Assembly: GCF_011927725.1 (NCBI RefSeq)
Contig: NZ_JAATJC010000001.1
Location: 1,371,001 to 1,435,000, forward strand
DNA length: 64,000 nucleotides
Source of the DNA: Sphingomonas kaistensis
Lineage (GTDB): Bacteria; Pseudomonadota; Alphaproteobacteria; Sphingomonadales; Sphingomonadaceae
Direction: 5' to 3'
Part shown: piece by piece, positions 1 to 9,778 of the stretch
Numbering within the stretch: position 1 is the first letter of the stretch
Layout of the letters: every line of letters begins with the position of its first letter
The notes under the pieces: generated by a model
Seen by the model: the letters and a program-made list of their open reading frames with translations, nothing else
What the model was told of the DNA's origin: nothing
The model's database searches: none
Made by a program: the position numbers and the translations under genes

Positions 1-523
1 CGTCACGCTGGGGACCGGTCCGGGCACCTTTCCGGCCGTCGGCTTCGTCGCTGCGGGCGGCAGCTATCGCCAGCGCCGCAACCTCGACCGGATCGACGTG
101 ACCGGGCTCGAAGCCGCGGGGTCGTGGACGCGGGGAGAGTGGACGCTTGGCGGCTCGCTGTCGCTGGCGGATGCGCGGGTCAGGGCGACCGGGGCGGCAG
201 CGCCGCTCGATGGGCTGCGCCCGGCGCAAACGTCGTCTTTCGGTGCCGGGGCGAGCGTGAACTGGGAGCGCGGCGGGCGGTCGGCCGGGGTGCAGCTGCG
301 CCATTCGGGGCGTGCCTACGAGGATGACCTCAACCGCCTGTCGCTGCCGGCTGCAACCACCGTCGATGCGGCGGCGGCGTGGTCTCTGTCGCCGCGCGTG
401 GCGATGACGGTGCGGGCCGAAAACCTGTTCGATGCCCGGGTGATCGCCGGGCGGACGGGGGACGGGATCACCGAACGCGCCACCCCGCGCAGCCTGTGGC
501 TCGGGCTCCGCCTGACGCGCTGA
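1..523 (+). CDS. TonB-dependent receptor, C-terminal end (5' truncated by window)
   Basis: The frame is open from base 2 of the window, so only the last ~173 residues are visible. They show alternating aromatic/hydrophobic strands, including the segment VRAENLFDARVIAGRT, and the protein ends in the hydrophobic-rich WLGLRLTR. This is the usual closing of a TonB-dependent outer-membrane beta-barrel. 'AENLFD' followed by a final short strand is a hallmark of the last two strands of these receptors. The substrate cannot be read from this fragment. The plug domain and TonB box lie outside the window. The next gene, tamA, starts about 110 bases downstream on the same strand. Confidence 0.8.
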   Translation, partial: VTLGTGPGTFPAVGFVAAGGSYRQRRNLDRIDVTGLEAAGSWTRGEWTLGGSLSLADARVRATGAAAPLDGLRPAQTSSFGAGASVNWERGGRSAGVQLRHSGRAYEDDLNRLSLPAATTVDAAAAWSLSPRVAMTVRAENLFDARVIAGRTGDGITERATPRSLWLGLRLTR

Positions 524-635
524 CCGTTGCCGGGAAACGACACCTGCCGTCATTCTGGCCGCGGGCCGCGCAGGGGTGACACAATCTGCCGGCTGGGGCA
601 TTGGCGCGAAGGGGGCTGTTGAGAAGAGTTTACAT

Positions 636-2813
636 TTGCGACCACTGGTGCCGACCTCTGTCCGAACGACCTTGCTGGCCGGGTGCGCCACTCTGATCTT
701 CGCTGCTTCTCCGGCTGCCGCGCAGGTCGCCGCGCCCGAGCCCCAGCGTCCGGTCTGCCCGCCCGAGGGTCCGACCGTCGCCCCGCCGCCACCTTCCGGA
801 AGCAATCTGCCGCAGGTCGACCCGATCATCTGCCAGGAGGAGCTGGCCCGCGACGTGCCGCCGATCGGCGCCGACGATCCGGCCCTTGCAACGCCGCTCG
901 AAAGCGTGGCCGAGTTCGAAGCGCGCCTGCGGGCGCAGGAGGCCGCCGGCATCGACGTCGCTCCCACCGCCGATCCCGAGCTGACCCAGCCGCTGCCGCC
1001 GCTAAGCCAGTTCGACGTGCGCGAAGTGGAGCTGGCCCAGCCGGAAGCGGCAGAAGCCGTGCCCGAGCTGCGGTACGCCATCCGCGTCGAGGGGCTGACC
1101 GAGGTCGACGCGCTCACCGATGTCAGCATGCAGAGCGAATTCGACAGCCTGTCGGCGCTCGAGGACGGGGACGGCAAGGCGGCGAACGAGGCGATGCTCT
1201 CGGCTCGGCTGACCGAGGACAGCAAGCTCCTCCAGCGGATTCTCCAGGCCGAGGGCTGGTACGACGGCGCGGTGCAGACCCGGATCGAACGGGCGACGAG
1301 CGAGGATGGCCAGCCGGTCACCGCCGTGCTGCAGGTGTCGCCGGGAACACGCTACACCCTCGGCAGCATCGCGCTCCAGGCGGACGCTCCGACCCCGCCC
1401 GATCTCATCACCAGGAACCTTGCACTGAACGTCGGCGAGCCCATCGTCGCCCAGCGCATCCAGGGGGCGGAAGCGAACGTCGCCATCGTCCTTCCGCAGG
1501 AAGGCTATCCGTTCGCGACGATCGGCCAGCGCGACGTGCTGCTCGATCCCGAAACGCATCTTGGCGATTACACCCTGCCGATCACGCTGGGACCGCGGGC
1601 GCGGTTCGGCGGGTTCCGCACCACCGGCGACCTTGCCTTCGGGGCCGGCCATGTGAAGACGCTGTCACGGTTCAAGGCGGGCGAATTGTACGACAGCCGC
1701 GACGTCGACGACCTGCGCCAGGCGCTGGTCGCGACCGGGCTGTTCACCACCGTCGCGGTCGAGCCCGAGCGCACGGGCCAGGTCAACCCCGACGGCACCG
1801 AGACGGTGACCATGCTGGTGACGCAGGACGCCGGCCCGCCGCGGACGTTGGCGGCGAGCGCCGGCTACGGCACCGGCCAGGGCTTCCGGGTCGAAGGCAG
1901 CTGGACCCACCGCAACCTGTTCCCGCCCGAAGGCGCGCTGGTCGCTTCTGCCGTCGCAGGGACCCAGGAGCTTGGCGCGAGCGCCATCTTCCGCCGCTCC
2001 AACGCGGGCAAGCGCGACCGCACGCTGCAAGCCGGGATCGAGGCGCTGCGGAGCGATTATGACGCGTTCGAGGCGCTGACCGGGCGGATTTTCGGGCGGC
2101 TGAGCTACGACAGCACGCCGATCTGGCGAAAGACCTTCACCTGGGGCATCGGCGCCGAAATCCTCGGCACGATCGAAAAGGACTATAATTTCGCGCTCGG
2201 CCGGCGGGACGACCGCAAGTTCCTGATCGGCGCGCTGACCGGGCAGGTCGGGTTCGATAAGACCGACAGCCTGCTCGACCCGACCAAGGGGTTCCGCGCG
2301 CAGATCCTGGTCCAGCCCGAGGGCGCGCTGAGCGACGGCTTCCGCCCGTACCTGCGCAGCCAGCTCGACGGCAGCGCCTATTACCCGGTCGGCGACAGCA
2401 TCGTCGTCGCGGCCCGCGCTCGTGCCGGCACCACGCTTGGGATCGATCGCTTCCAGCTTGCGCCGTCGCGCCGGTTCTACGGCGGCGGCGGCGGATCGGT
2501 GCGCGGCTTTGCCTACCAGCAGCTTGGTCCCAAGGATCCTGAACTGCGTCCACTCGGCGGGCTGAGCCTGGTCGAGGCGGCGGGCGAGGTGCGCTACCGC
2601 TTCGGCGACTTCGGCGTGGTCGGGTTCGTCGACGTGGGCCAGGTCTATGAGGACCGCGTGCCGAGCTTGAGGGATCTGAGGACCGGGGTCGGCATCGGCG
2701 CGCGATACTATACCAGCTTCGGACCGCTTCGGGTCGATGTCGCCACCCCGCTCGGTCGGCGCGAGGGCGAAAGCCGCTTCAACGTCTACATCTCGATCGG
2801 CCAGGCGTTCTGA
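636..2813 (+). CDS. tamA: TamA-like outer-membrane assembly protein (Omp85 family)
   Basis: An Omp85-family barrel that, with TamB, moves proteins or lipids to the outer membrane. A Sec signal ends at SPAAAQ and is followed by a Pro-rich linker. POTRA-like alpha/beta repeats cover roughly residues 140-370, and a 16-strand-type barrel domain runs to the end with GGGGSVRGF (the conserved VRGF loop). The last residue is Phe, as expected for BAM-dependent barrels. The frame opens at a GTG at 576. I chose the TTG at 636 because it has AGAAGAG upstream and gives a compact signal peptide; the start is therefore uncertain. The stop TGA overlaps the tamB ATG (TGATG), so the two genes are translationally coupled. 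Confidence 0.88.
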   Translation: MRPLVPTSVRTTLLAGCATLIFAASPAAAQVAAPEPQRPVCPPEGPTVAPPPPSGSNLPQVDPIICQEELARDVPPIGADDPALATPLESVAEFEARLRAQEAAGIDVAPTADPELTQPLPPLSQFDVREVELAQPEAAEAVPELRYAIRVEGLTEVDALTDVSMQSEFDSLSALEDGDGKAANEAMLSARLTEDSKLLQRILQAEGWYDGAVQTRIERATSEDGQPVTAVLQVSPGTRYTLGSIALQADAPTPPDLITRNLALNVGEPIVAQRIQGAEANVAIVLPQEGYPFATIGQRDVLLDPETHLGDYTLPITLGPRARFGGFRTTGDLAFGAGHVKTLSRFKAGELYDSRDVDDLRQALVATGLFTTVAVEPERTGQVNPDGTETVTMLVTQDAGPPRTLAASAGYGTGQGFRVEGSWTHRNLFPPEGALVASAVAGTQELGASAIFRRSNAGKRDRTLQAGIEALRSDYDAFEALTGRIFGRLSYDSTPIWRKTFTWGIGAEILGTIEKDYNFALGRRDDRKFLIGALTGQVGFDKTDSLLDPTKGFRAQILVQPEGALSDGFRPYLRSQLDGSAYYPVGDSIVVAARARAGTTLGIDRFQLAPSRRFYGGGGGSVRGFAYQQLGPKDPELRPLGGLSLVEAAGEVRYRFGDFGVVGFVDVGQVYEDRVPSLRDLRTGVGIGARYYTSFGPLRVDVATPLGRREGESRFNVYISIGQAF

Positions 2814-5800
2814 TGAGCGAGACCACCGCAACCGCCGAGGGGCTGCCCGAGGGCGAACGCGAGACCATCATCGTTCGTCGCCACCGCAACTGGCCGCTGA
2901 CCATTGCCAAAGTCCTGCTGGGGCTGGTGGTCGGGCTTGCACTGCTGGTGCTGGCGCTGTTCGCGTTCATCAACACCGATCCCGGCCGCCGCTTCGCCGC
3001 CGACCGCATCGAAGCGCTCGAATTCGCCAACGGAATGAAGATCGGGGTCGGGCGGATCGACGGATCGCTGACCGGGGCGATGACGATCCGCCGCTTCACG
3101 CTGTCCGATCCGCGCGGAGTGTTCTTCGCGTCGCCGCTGGTCCGGCTCGACTGGCGCCCGTTCGATTATTTCAACAACCACGTCGATATCCGAAGCCTGG
3201 TCGCGCCGACCGCGACCCTGGCGCGGTTGCCCGAATTCAAGGCCACGCCGCCGAGCGACGGGCCGCTTCTGCCCGACCTCGACATCGACATCGGCCGGCT
3301 GAAGGTCGATCGGCTGGTGATCGGGCCGTCGGTAACCGGTGAGCAACGGGTCGGGTCGATCGACGGACGAGCGCGCATCGCCAATCGCCGGGCGCAGGTG
3401 GCGCTGCAGGCAGCGGTGATCGGCGGCGAGGGCCGTGCGGGCGGCGACCGGCTGGCACTCAACCTCGATGCCGTGCCCGAAGACAACAAGCTGACGCTCG
3501 ACGCCTTCGTCAGCGCGCCGGCGGATGGCGTGCTGACCAAACTCGCCGGGCTGACCGCACCGGTGCGGGCGCGGGTGCAGGGCAGCGGGGACTGGAAGCA
3601 GTGGAACGGCCGCTTGCTTGCCGACCTCGACAACCAGCCGTTCGCCCGGCTTGCGCTGACCGCCCGTGACGGCACCTTCGGGGTGCGCGGGCCGACCCGG
3701 GTCGCGCGGTTGGTCGAGGGACCGACCGCGGCGCTGCTGGGACCGATCACCAACGTCGCGCTGCAATCGACCTGGGCCAACCGCCGCGCCGACCTCAATG
3801 GCCGCTTCTCGAGCGATGCCTTCACTTTGGTGGCGAATGGTGTCGCCGACCTCGGCCGCGACCGGTTCGAGGATCTAAAGGTCAATTTCGGGCTGCTGAA
3901 GCCGCAGGTGCTGGCACCCAATCTCGCCGGACGCGACGTGCGCGCCGCGCTGACGCTGAACGGGACGCTGCGCAAGCCGACGGTCGATTACCGGGTGACG
4001 GCCGCAAGCCTCGCGTTCAACGACATGGGGCTGCAAGGACTCGATGCGAGCGGCAAGGCCCGGTTCGACAAGAACCAGATGATCGTGCCGATCGCCGCCA
4101 CCGCCCGCGCGATCACCGGCCTCGACGTGGCGGCCGGCGGCACCATCACCAACGTCCGCCTCGACGGCGATCTGGCGGTCGACTGGCCGCGGATCGTGTC
4201 GGACAATATCCGCATCCGCTCCAACCGGATCGACGCCAGGGCAATCGTCCTCGCCGACGTCGGCAGCGGGCTTTACACCGGGGCGATCGACGGGCGCATC
4301 AACGACTATCGGGTCGACAGCGTCGGCATCTTCAACATCGACACCGACGCTGATGTGAAGACCGTTCCAAGCGGCGGCTTCGCTTTGGTCGGCCGGGTCC
4401 GCGCGCAATCGACGCGGCTGTTCAACGAGGGCGTGCGCAGCTTTCTCGGCGGCAATCTGATCGCGTCGAGCGATGTCGCCTACGGGACCGACGGGATCAT
4501 CCGTTTCTCGCGGTTGAGATTGAACGCGCCGCTGCTGCGGGTCACCGACGGGCGGGGCAGTTACTCGCCCGACGGCCGGATCGACCTTCGCGCGCAGGGC
4601 GTGTCGCAGCAATATGGGCCGGTCGGGGTGCAGGTCGCCGGGACGGTCGCCAGTCCCCGCGCGATCGTCACCGCGGCGCGGCCGGGCTTCGGGATCGGCA
4701 TCGCCGGGCTGACCGCCGATATCCGCAGTACCGGCAACGCCTATGCGATCCTGGCGCGGGGGCGGAGCGACTATGGCGATTTCACCGCCGACGTGTCGGT
4801 GCAGACCGCAGCGGGGCCGCTGACGGTCGACATCCGCCGCGCGACGCTTGCCGGGGTCACCGTCCAGGGCCGGGTGCGGCAGACACCGGCCGGGCCGTTC
4901 GCCGGGCAGTTGAATGCGCGCGGGGACGGGCTCGGCGGCGTGGTGCGGCTGGCCGCGGCGGGTCGCTTCCAGCAGGCGATCGTCAACCTGCGCGCCCGCA
5001 ACGCCATCCTGCCGGAGCCCGCGGGAATCGCGGTCGGCGCCGCCATCGTCGATGCCCGGATCACGCTGTACGACCAGCCGGAGATCGTCGCCGACGCCCA
5101 GCTGGCGGACGCGCGGTTCGGGTCGACCACCATCTCGGCGCTGCGAACCATCATCAATTATCGCGGCGGGCAGGGCTTTGCCCGCGGCGTTGCGGAAGGC
5201 ACGTCGGGCGTGCCGTTCCGGATGGCCTTCAACAGCGATCTGACGCCGCGATTGTGGCGCGCATCGCTCAAGGGACGGGTCAACGGAATCGACGTCCGTA
5301 CCGAAAGCCCTGCGCGCATCGTGCCGCGCGGCGGCAGCTACGAGCTGCTTCCGACCCGGCTGGCGTTCGATCGCGGCAGCATGCGGCTGGCCGGAAGCTA
5401 TGGCCGCGAGCTGGCGCTGCAGAGCCGGATCGATTCGGTCGACATGAGCCTGATCAACATCTTCGCGCCGGGGCTGGGTGTCGGCGGGCGGGCGACCGGG
5501 AGCATCGACTTCGTCCAGGCCGGCAACGCTTTCCCGCGGCTCGACGCAAGCCTTGCGATCCGCAACTTCACCCGCACCACTGCCGCCTCGGTCAGTCGTC
5601 CGCTCGACGTCAATCTCGTCGCGCGGCTGGCGCCGGGGACCGGCACGCTGAACGCCGTGATGCGCACCCGGGGCACGGTGGTGGGCCGGGTGCAGGCGGC
5701 GATCCAGCCCCTGCCGTCGGGCAGCTGGACCAGCCGCATCGCCGGCGCTCCGCTCAGCGGCGGCATCCGCTACATCGGTCCCGCCGATGCGCTTTTCTCG

Positions 5801-7060
5801 CTTGCGGGGCTGGCCGACCAGAGCCTTGCCGGACCGCTCGGCGTCGCGGCCGACTTCGGCGGCCGGGTCGAGCGGCCGAGCCTCCAGGGCGTCGTGCGTG
5901 GCCGGGGGCTGACCTATGCCAATGCGACCTACGGCACGCGGATCACCGACATGGCGTTGCAGGGCCGCTTTACCGGCGAGCGTCTGCAGATCGACCAGCT
6001 GACCGGGCGCGCTGGGAGCGGCACAGTGACCGGCAACGGTTATGTCAGCCTGGCGGCGGCGAGCGGCTATCCGGCCAATTTCGACCTGTCGCTCGACAAT
6101 GCGCGGCTCGCCGACAGCGATGCCCTGCGGGTAACCGCGACCGGCAACGTGCGGCTGATCAAGGCCGCCAACCAGTCGCCGGTCTTGAGCGGCACGGTGC
6201 GCCTGCCCGCCACCCGCTATCAGATCGTCCGCCAGGGCTCTGCCCAGGTGCCCGAGCTGACCGGGGTCCGGTTCAAGCCGCCGAGGGGCAGGCCGAGGGT
6301 CACCGGCGATGCGCCGCCGCAGTCGGCTGCCGCAAGCTTCGGCGACGTTCGCCTCGACCTCAATATCGTCGCGCCGGGACAGCTGTTCGTGTCGGGCATG
6401 GGGCTGGAATCCGAATGGCGCGCCGACATGCGCGTCGGCGGGACCAGCCAGGCACCGCGGATCACCGGAACCATCGACCTGGTGCGCGGTACCCTGGGCT
6501 TCGCCGGCCGCTCCTTCGAGCTGCAGGAGGGCCGGGTGCGGTTCAACGGCGGCAGTGCGACCGACGCTACGGTCGCGATGCAGGCGACCGAATCGATCGA
6601 GGACGTCGACGTGACGGTGAACGTCGCCGGCGCCGCGCTCGACCCGCGGATCACCTTCACCAGCTCGCCCGGCCTTCCGCAGGACGAAATCGTGTCGCGC
6701 ATCCTGTTCGGCAATTCGGTCGGCCAATTGTCCGCGATCCAGGCGGTGCAGCTGGCGGCCTCGCTCAACACCCTGCGCGGGTCGGGCGGGGGCGGGCTCA
6801 ATCCGCTCGGCAAGCTGCGGCAGGTGGCGGGAATCGACAGGCTCCGAATCCTTGGCGCCGACGACACCACCGGGCGCGGGACCGCACTGGCAGCGGGCAA
6901 GTATATCGGCGACGACATCTATCTGGAGGTCGTGACCGACGCCCGCGGGTTCACCGCCACCCAGCTGGAGGTCACGCTGAGCCGCAGCCTGTCGATCCTC
7001 AGCCAGGCAGGCGGATCGAACAGCACCAACGTCAACGTGCGGTACCGGAAGACATATTGA
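2813..7060 (+). CDS. tamB: TamB-like translocation and assembly protein (DUF490)
   Basis: 1,415 residues. There is one N-terminal transmembrane anchor (about residues 28-50), then a very long beta-rich periplasmic region rich in 'G.l....v.G' repeats. The C-terminal TamB domain includes DLVRGTLGFAGR, a segment close to the family signature in which the strand repeats GxLxfxGr. TamB spans the periplasm as a hydrophobic groove and works with TamA. The length fits the alphaproteobacterial family (usually 1,200-1,450). It overlaps tamA by one base and its stop overlaps the ATG of the next gene (TGATG). Confidence 0.92.
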   Translation: MSETTATAEGLPEGERETIIVRRHRNWPLTIAKVLLGLVVGLALLVLALFAFINTDPGRRFAADRIEALEFANGMKIGVGRIDGSLTGAMTIRRFTLSDPRGVFFASPLVRLDWRPFDYFNNHVDIRSLVAPTATLARLPEFKATPPSDGPLLPDLDIDIGRLKVDRLVIGPSVTGEQRVGSIDGRARIANRRAQVALQAAVIGGEGRAGGDRLALNLDAVPEDNKLTLDAFVSAPADGVLTKLAGLTAPVRARVQGSGDWKQWNGRLLADLDNQPFARLALTARDGTFGVRGPTRVARLVEGPTAALLGPITNVALQSTWANRRADLNGRFSSDAFTLVANGVADLGRDRFEDLKVNFGLLKPQVLAPNLAGRDVRAALTLNGTLRKPTVDYRVTAASLAFNDMGLQGLDASGKARFDKNQMIVPIAATARAITGLDVAAGGTITNVRLDGDLAVDWPRIVSDNIRIRSNRIDARAIVLADVGSGLYTGAIDGRINDYRVDSVGIFNIDTDADVKTVPSGGFALVGRVRAQSTRLFNEGVRSFLGGNLIASSDVAYGTDGIIRFSRLRLNAPLLRVTDGRGSYSPDGRIDLRAQGVSQQYGPVGVQVAGTVASPRAIVTAARPGFGIGIAGLTADIRSTGNAYAILARGRSDYGDFTADVSVQTAAGPLTVDIRRATLAGVTVQGRVRQTPAGPFAGQLNARGDGLGGVVRLAAAGRFQQAIVNLRARNAILPEPAGIAVGAAIVDARITLYDQPEIVADAQLADARFGSTTISALRTIINYRGGQGFARGVAEGTSGVPFRMAFNSDLTPRLWRASLKGRVNGIDVRTESPARIVPRGGSYELLPTRLAFDRGSMRLAGSYGRELALQSRIDSVDMSLINIFAPGLGVGGRATGSIDFVQAGNAFPRLDASLAIRNFTRTTAASVSRPLDVNLVARLAPGTGTLNAVMRTRGTVVGRVQAAIQPLPSGSWTSRIAGAPLSGGIRYIGPADALFSLAGLADQSLAGPLGVAADFGGRVERPSLQGVVRGRGLTYANATYGTRITDMALQGRFTGERLQIDQLTGRAGSGTVTGNGYVSLAAASGYPANFDLSLDNARLADSDALRVTATGNVRLIKAANQSPVLSGTVRLPATRYQIVRQGSAQVPELTGVRFKPPRGRPRVTGDAPPQSAAASFGDVRLDLNIVAPGQLFVSGMGLESEWRADMRVGGTSQAPRITGTIDLVRGTLGFAGRSFELQEGRVRFNGGSATDATVAMQATESIEDVDVTVNVAGAALDPRITFTSSPGLPQDEIVSRILFGNSVGQLSAIQAVQLAASLNTLRGSGGGGLNPLGKLRQVAGIDRLRILGADDTTGRGTALAAGKYIGDDIYLEVVTDARGFTATQLEVTLSRSLSILSQAGGSNSTNVNVRYRKTY

Positions 7061-7239
7061 TGAGGGTCGGGGCGGTCCTGCTGTGCCTGCTTGCGCTGGG
7101 TGCATGCGGGGACCGCCGCGACTTTGACGAGCGCTACAACGATGCCGGAGCCGAGCTCGAGAATCGGGCACGGGCGATCGACCAGAACCTCGCCAACGAA
7201 CTTCCCGCCGACGAGCGCGACGGAAATTCGTCCGAATAG
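7060..7239 (+). CDS. small lipoprotein downstream of tamB
   Basis: A 59-residue protein with a classic lipoprotein signal: MR, a hydrophobic stretch, then the lipobox LGAC at about residues 13-16. After the Cys it is short, acidic and helical, with no recognisable domain. It overlaps the tamB stop by one base (TGATG), so it is the last gene of the tamA-tamB operon. It is intact: the transposon begins only seven bases after its stop codon, counting the 5-bp target duplication. Function unknown; a minor envelope lipoprotein is the safest description. Confidence 0.8.
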   Translation: MRVGAVLLCLLALGACGDRRDFDERYNDAGAELENRARAIDQNLANELPADERDGNSSE

Positions 7240-7240
7240 G

Positions 7241-7245
7241 AGCAA
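7241..7245. repeat. target-site duplication, left copy (AGCAA)
   Basis: AGCAA lies directly outside the left terminal repeat and is matched exactly by AGCAA at 52900-52904 outside the right one. A 5-bp duplication is what Tn7-family transposases produce. Confidence 0.93.
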
Positions 7246-7257
7246 TGTGAGGCTGCA
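7246..7257 (+). repeat. left terminal inverted repeat of the Tn7-like transposon
   Basis: TGTGAGGCTGCA, the exact reverse complement of the right end. About 18 bp in is a CTGCGCTCCT segment at 7264-7273. It resembles the CTTGCGCCTCT repeats found at the same distance from the right end, and is a probable first TnsB-binding site. Confidence 0.93.
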
Positions 7258-7519
7258 CTAAAGCTGCGCTCCTACAAGAGGGGCCTGTTTGCTTTGCAAC
7301 GAGGATCATTGGCACAAAGATGCTCCCAGGGCCGCGTCCGTTTGCAGGCGATTGCGCCGATCGCACGGGTAGAACTCACGGAGCCTGCCACAGAGGGGTA
7401 AATCAGTGGCCTGCTGGGTGGAGCGGCACCGGGTACAATGAGGACCGGCGTTCGAGATCGCGACAGTCGCATGCTTAAGCAGCTTGCCTTTCTGTTCTCT
7501 ATACGTTCTCAACGGCATC

Positions 7520-7918
7520 ATGCGGCGAGTCGACGATAAGCACCTGCGCGAGCTTGCGCTCGAAACGATTGAGGAAGCGGCCGCTGCAGCTCACATGGGT
7601 CCGGTTCGCCGAAGCAGAGGGATCGCGCTGGCCCTTGCGTGGCTCCGCCACAGGGGCAGTGAAAAGGTTCTGCCGCTCTGGCCGTTTAATGGATTTTGGG
7701 AGGGGCTGGGCAGCGAGCGACAGCATGATCGCTGGTCTGCCGTGAACGCTGCTGCCAATGCGATTTATCTGGCGCTCGATGTGCCTCGGCGTCCGGCTGT
7801 AATTTCAGCTTTCGAGTGTCAGCTGCGGCACACATCTGGAGGGAGCGAGGCTGCCGGCCCTACCAAAGGGAAAGCCGGTATGCCGGATCGCGACCTGAAT
7901 CACTCAGGTGAGACCTAG
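7520..7918 (+). CDS. hypothetical protein between the left end and tniQ
   Basis: A 132-residue protein from the ATG at 7520 (an in-frame start at 7484 would add 12 residues). The N-terminal half is helical and charged (RRVDDKHLRELALETIEEAA); the middle holds a Trp-rich patch (LPLWPFNGFWEGLG) and a second helix (RWSAVNAAANAIYLAL). I recognise no family. It lies alone between the transposon end and the 3' end of tniQ, converging with tniQ and overlapping it by 15 bp. Base composition and the regular protein make-up suggest a real gene, but this is not certain. Confidence 0.5.
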   Translation: MRRVDDKHLRELALETIEEAAAAAHMGPVRRSRGIALALAWLRHRGSEKVLPLWPFNGFWEGLGSERQHDRWSAVNAAANAIYLALDVPRRPAVISAFECQLRHTSGGSEAAGPTKGKAGMPDRDLNHSGET

Positions 7919-9775
7919 CTGTCTTTCTGCAGCTTCACGACACCAACCTGCCGGGCCGAGCAGGGGCACCATCATCTCCTTGGCTAGGGCAAACGCCGTC
8001 TTCGGCGCTATGCCCAGGCGAAGAGCGATTTCGCGGCTGCTGATGTGAATTCTGCTGAGCCTGACAATTTCCGGGAAGTCCACGGCCTTGGAGTCACCGC
8101 GCACAGATGCCATCCCCTTAAGTAGCGGCGTGGAGGATTTGGGGGAGAGGTTCAGCACTTCGCCAGCATCTCGCCGCGACATCACGTTGCTAAACTTCGC
8201 GCCCTCATAGTTGGAAACTTCGAAGAAAAATGAGCGAAGGAAGCGAATGCAGGTGTGGTCTACAAGAATCTGCTCTGTCAGTGCCCCAGTGCAATGATCG
8301 AGTTTGAAGGGCAGTGCACCATCAAGCAGGGCTTTGAAGATCGGTCCCCAAGGCTTCGCTCGGCCGCCAATTGAACCCACGGCGGTTCGCAGCGTGATGG
8401 GCTCGCTTGCGAGAGAAGATCGGGATGAGGATCCGATCCTCGCGATCAGGTCGTCAAGGACGGGCCCAGCGATCTGCGGAGCGCCATACCGAGGTATGCA
8501 GAAGCAATCGCCGTGAGTTTGCAGCATCTGCATCGCGATCAGCTGTTCAACGCCGTGGTGAGAGATGCCGAGCTTCCACGCTGCGCTCTCCAATGAAACC
8601 CGGCACACAATGATTTCGGCCAACTCGTCAATCTCGGCGGCGTCGTAACGGGGTGCTGCCCGACCCTCATGCAGGGCAAAAACAGTTCCAAGCGCACCCT
8701 GCCTACGAAGATCAGCGACGCCCTTGGTAGAATATCCGAGGCGAGCCGCCGCATCCTGAGTGCTGAGTGTCTGCCTGCCCAGATGACTGGAGTTTGGACC
8801 GTCGAGATCGATAGAGGAGCGGAACTGCTCAATCGTGTCTCGTAATTGGCGTGTAAGTCCTTCGTGACTGGGTAGTCGAAGGAAGCGCATTGTGCTTCCG
8901 CCATTGCCGTCTTGATGACGGGTGGATGCGCTGCTTAGCCGGTACGCCATCAGGCCTTGAAGCGAATGGGGCCAGTCCAAAAGCATGTTCCAGGCAGCCG
9001 CGATGGCTTCGACCACCACAGATTTAGGCTGATTCCAGCTTGCATTCGTGCCGTATCGGGCTGGCGTGATGCGTGGCTGAATGACGATCGCCACCCTGAC
9101 GAGCAATTCATACGTTTCAGCTAGGCCAAGATGCTGCAAGGCGGCGGGAAGTGCACCCAGGCTGTGCTGCCGGCGAGCGGTATCCGGGTGGACCAGGCCT
9201 ACGGCCGCCTCAAGGCTTGATCGAAGCTCGTTCGGTACGACGTCGGACTCGACCGCTGAGAGATCCTCAACGCACCGATCACAACGAGCGACACCATTGG
9301 TGTGGTGCCAACGCTGGATACGCTCACAGCGAGCACAGCAATCTACAAGGTATTGCCATGTCTCGCAGCAGAAGGGGAAGGCTCGGAGCTGCCACAGCGC
9401 TCTATGGTGGGGCGAGATAGACAAAGCAGCCGGCGCGAAGCGCCTTACTGCGATGTCGATATCATTTCGCGGAATGGGCACCCCAAAGAACGCACGGCGC
9501 CCGGCATTATCGGTCGGATAAGAGCGAAGCTGCAGGTCTTCGACATCGACGCGCAGGCAATCGGCAATGACAGGAAGACCATCCCAGTTCGACGTCGATA
9601 ACGTCGGCTTATGGCCATAGATCACGCCAGCCAGGCTCGTGATCGTTAGGGCATTCTCGATCCAGTTGGCTGCGGCAACCCTGGCGATGTAGCCGTCCAG
9701 CGACTCCCCCATGATGACGGGCTTCGGTGCCTCGATGCGCCATGGTGCTCGGGCATGCTGACTAGCTGTCGCCAT
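7904..9775 (-). CDS. tniQ: TniQ/TnsD-like target-selection protein
   Basis: A 623-residue member of the TniQ family, which chooses the insertion site and recruits TnsC. The N-terminal TniQ core includes GESLDGYIARVAAAN, the usual 'E.l.sw..R.a' opening. A Cys-rich zinc-ribbon region (CC...CCARC...CDRC) follows at about residues 130-165. The long C-terminal region with several helix-turn-helix-like segments (e.g. LSTQDAAARLGYSTKGVADLRR, here cited only as positions about 345-366) fits a sequence-specific DNA binder of the TnsD type rather than the short TniQ of CRISPR-guided elements. It starts three bases after the tnsC stop and is the last gene of the tnsABC-tniQ operon. Confidence 0.88.
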   Translation of the reverse strand: MATASQHARAPWRIEAPKPVIMGESLDGYIARVAAANWIENALTITSLAGVIYGHKPTLSTSNWDGLPVIADCLRVDVEDLQLRSYPTDNAGRRAFFGVPIPRNDIDIAVRRFAPAALSISPHHRALWQLRAFPFCCETWQYLVDCCARCERIQRWHHTNGVARCDRCVEDLSAVESDVVPNELRSSLEAAVGLVHPDTARRQHSLGALPAALQHLGLAETYELLVRVAIVIQPRITPARYGTNASWNQPKSVVVEAIAAAWNMLLDWPHSLQGLMAYRLSSASTRHQDGNGGSTMRFLRLPSHEGLTRQLRDTIEQFRSSIDLDGPNSSHLGRQTLSTQDAAARLGYSTKGVADLRRQGALGTVFALHEGRAAPRYDAAEIDELAEIIVCRVSLESAAWKLGISHHGVEQLIAMQMLQTHGDCFCIPRYGAPQIAGPVLDDLIARIGSSSRSSLASEPITLRTAVGSIGGRAKPWGPIFKALLDGALPFKLDHCTGALTEQILVDHTCIRFLRSFFFEVSNYEGAKFSNVMSRRDAGEVLNLSPKSSTPLLKGMASVRGDSKAVDFPEIVRLSRIHISSREIALRLGIAPKTAFALAKEMMVPLLGPAGWCREAAERQLGLT

Positions 9776-9778
9776 GGC

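Noticed and set aside
3875..7366. A 1,163-residue minus-strand ORF opposite tamB
   Set aside because: It mirrors the tamB codons in GC-rich DNA and has no domain or ribosome site. A shadow frame.
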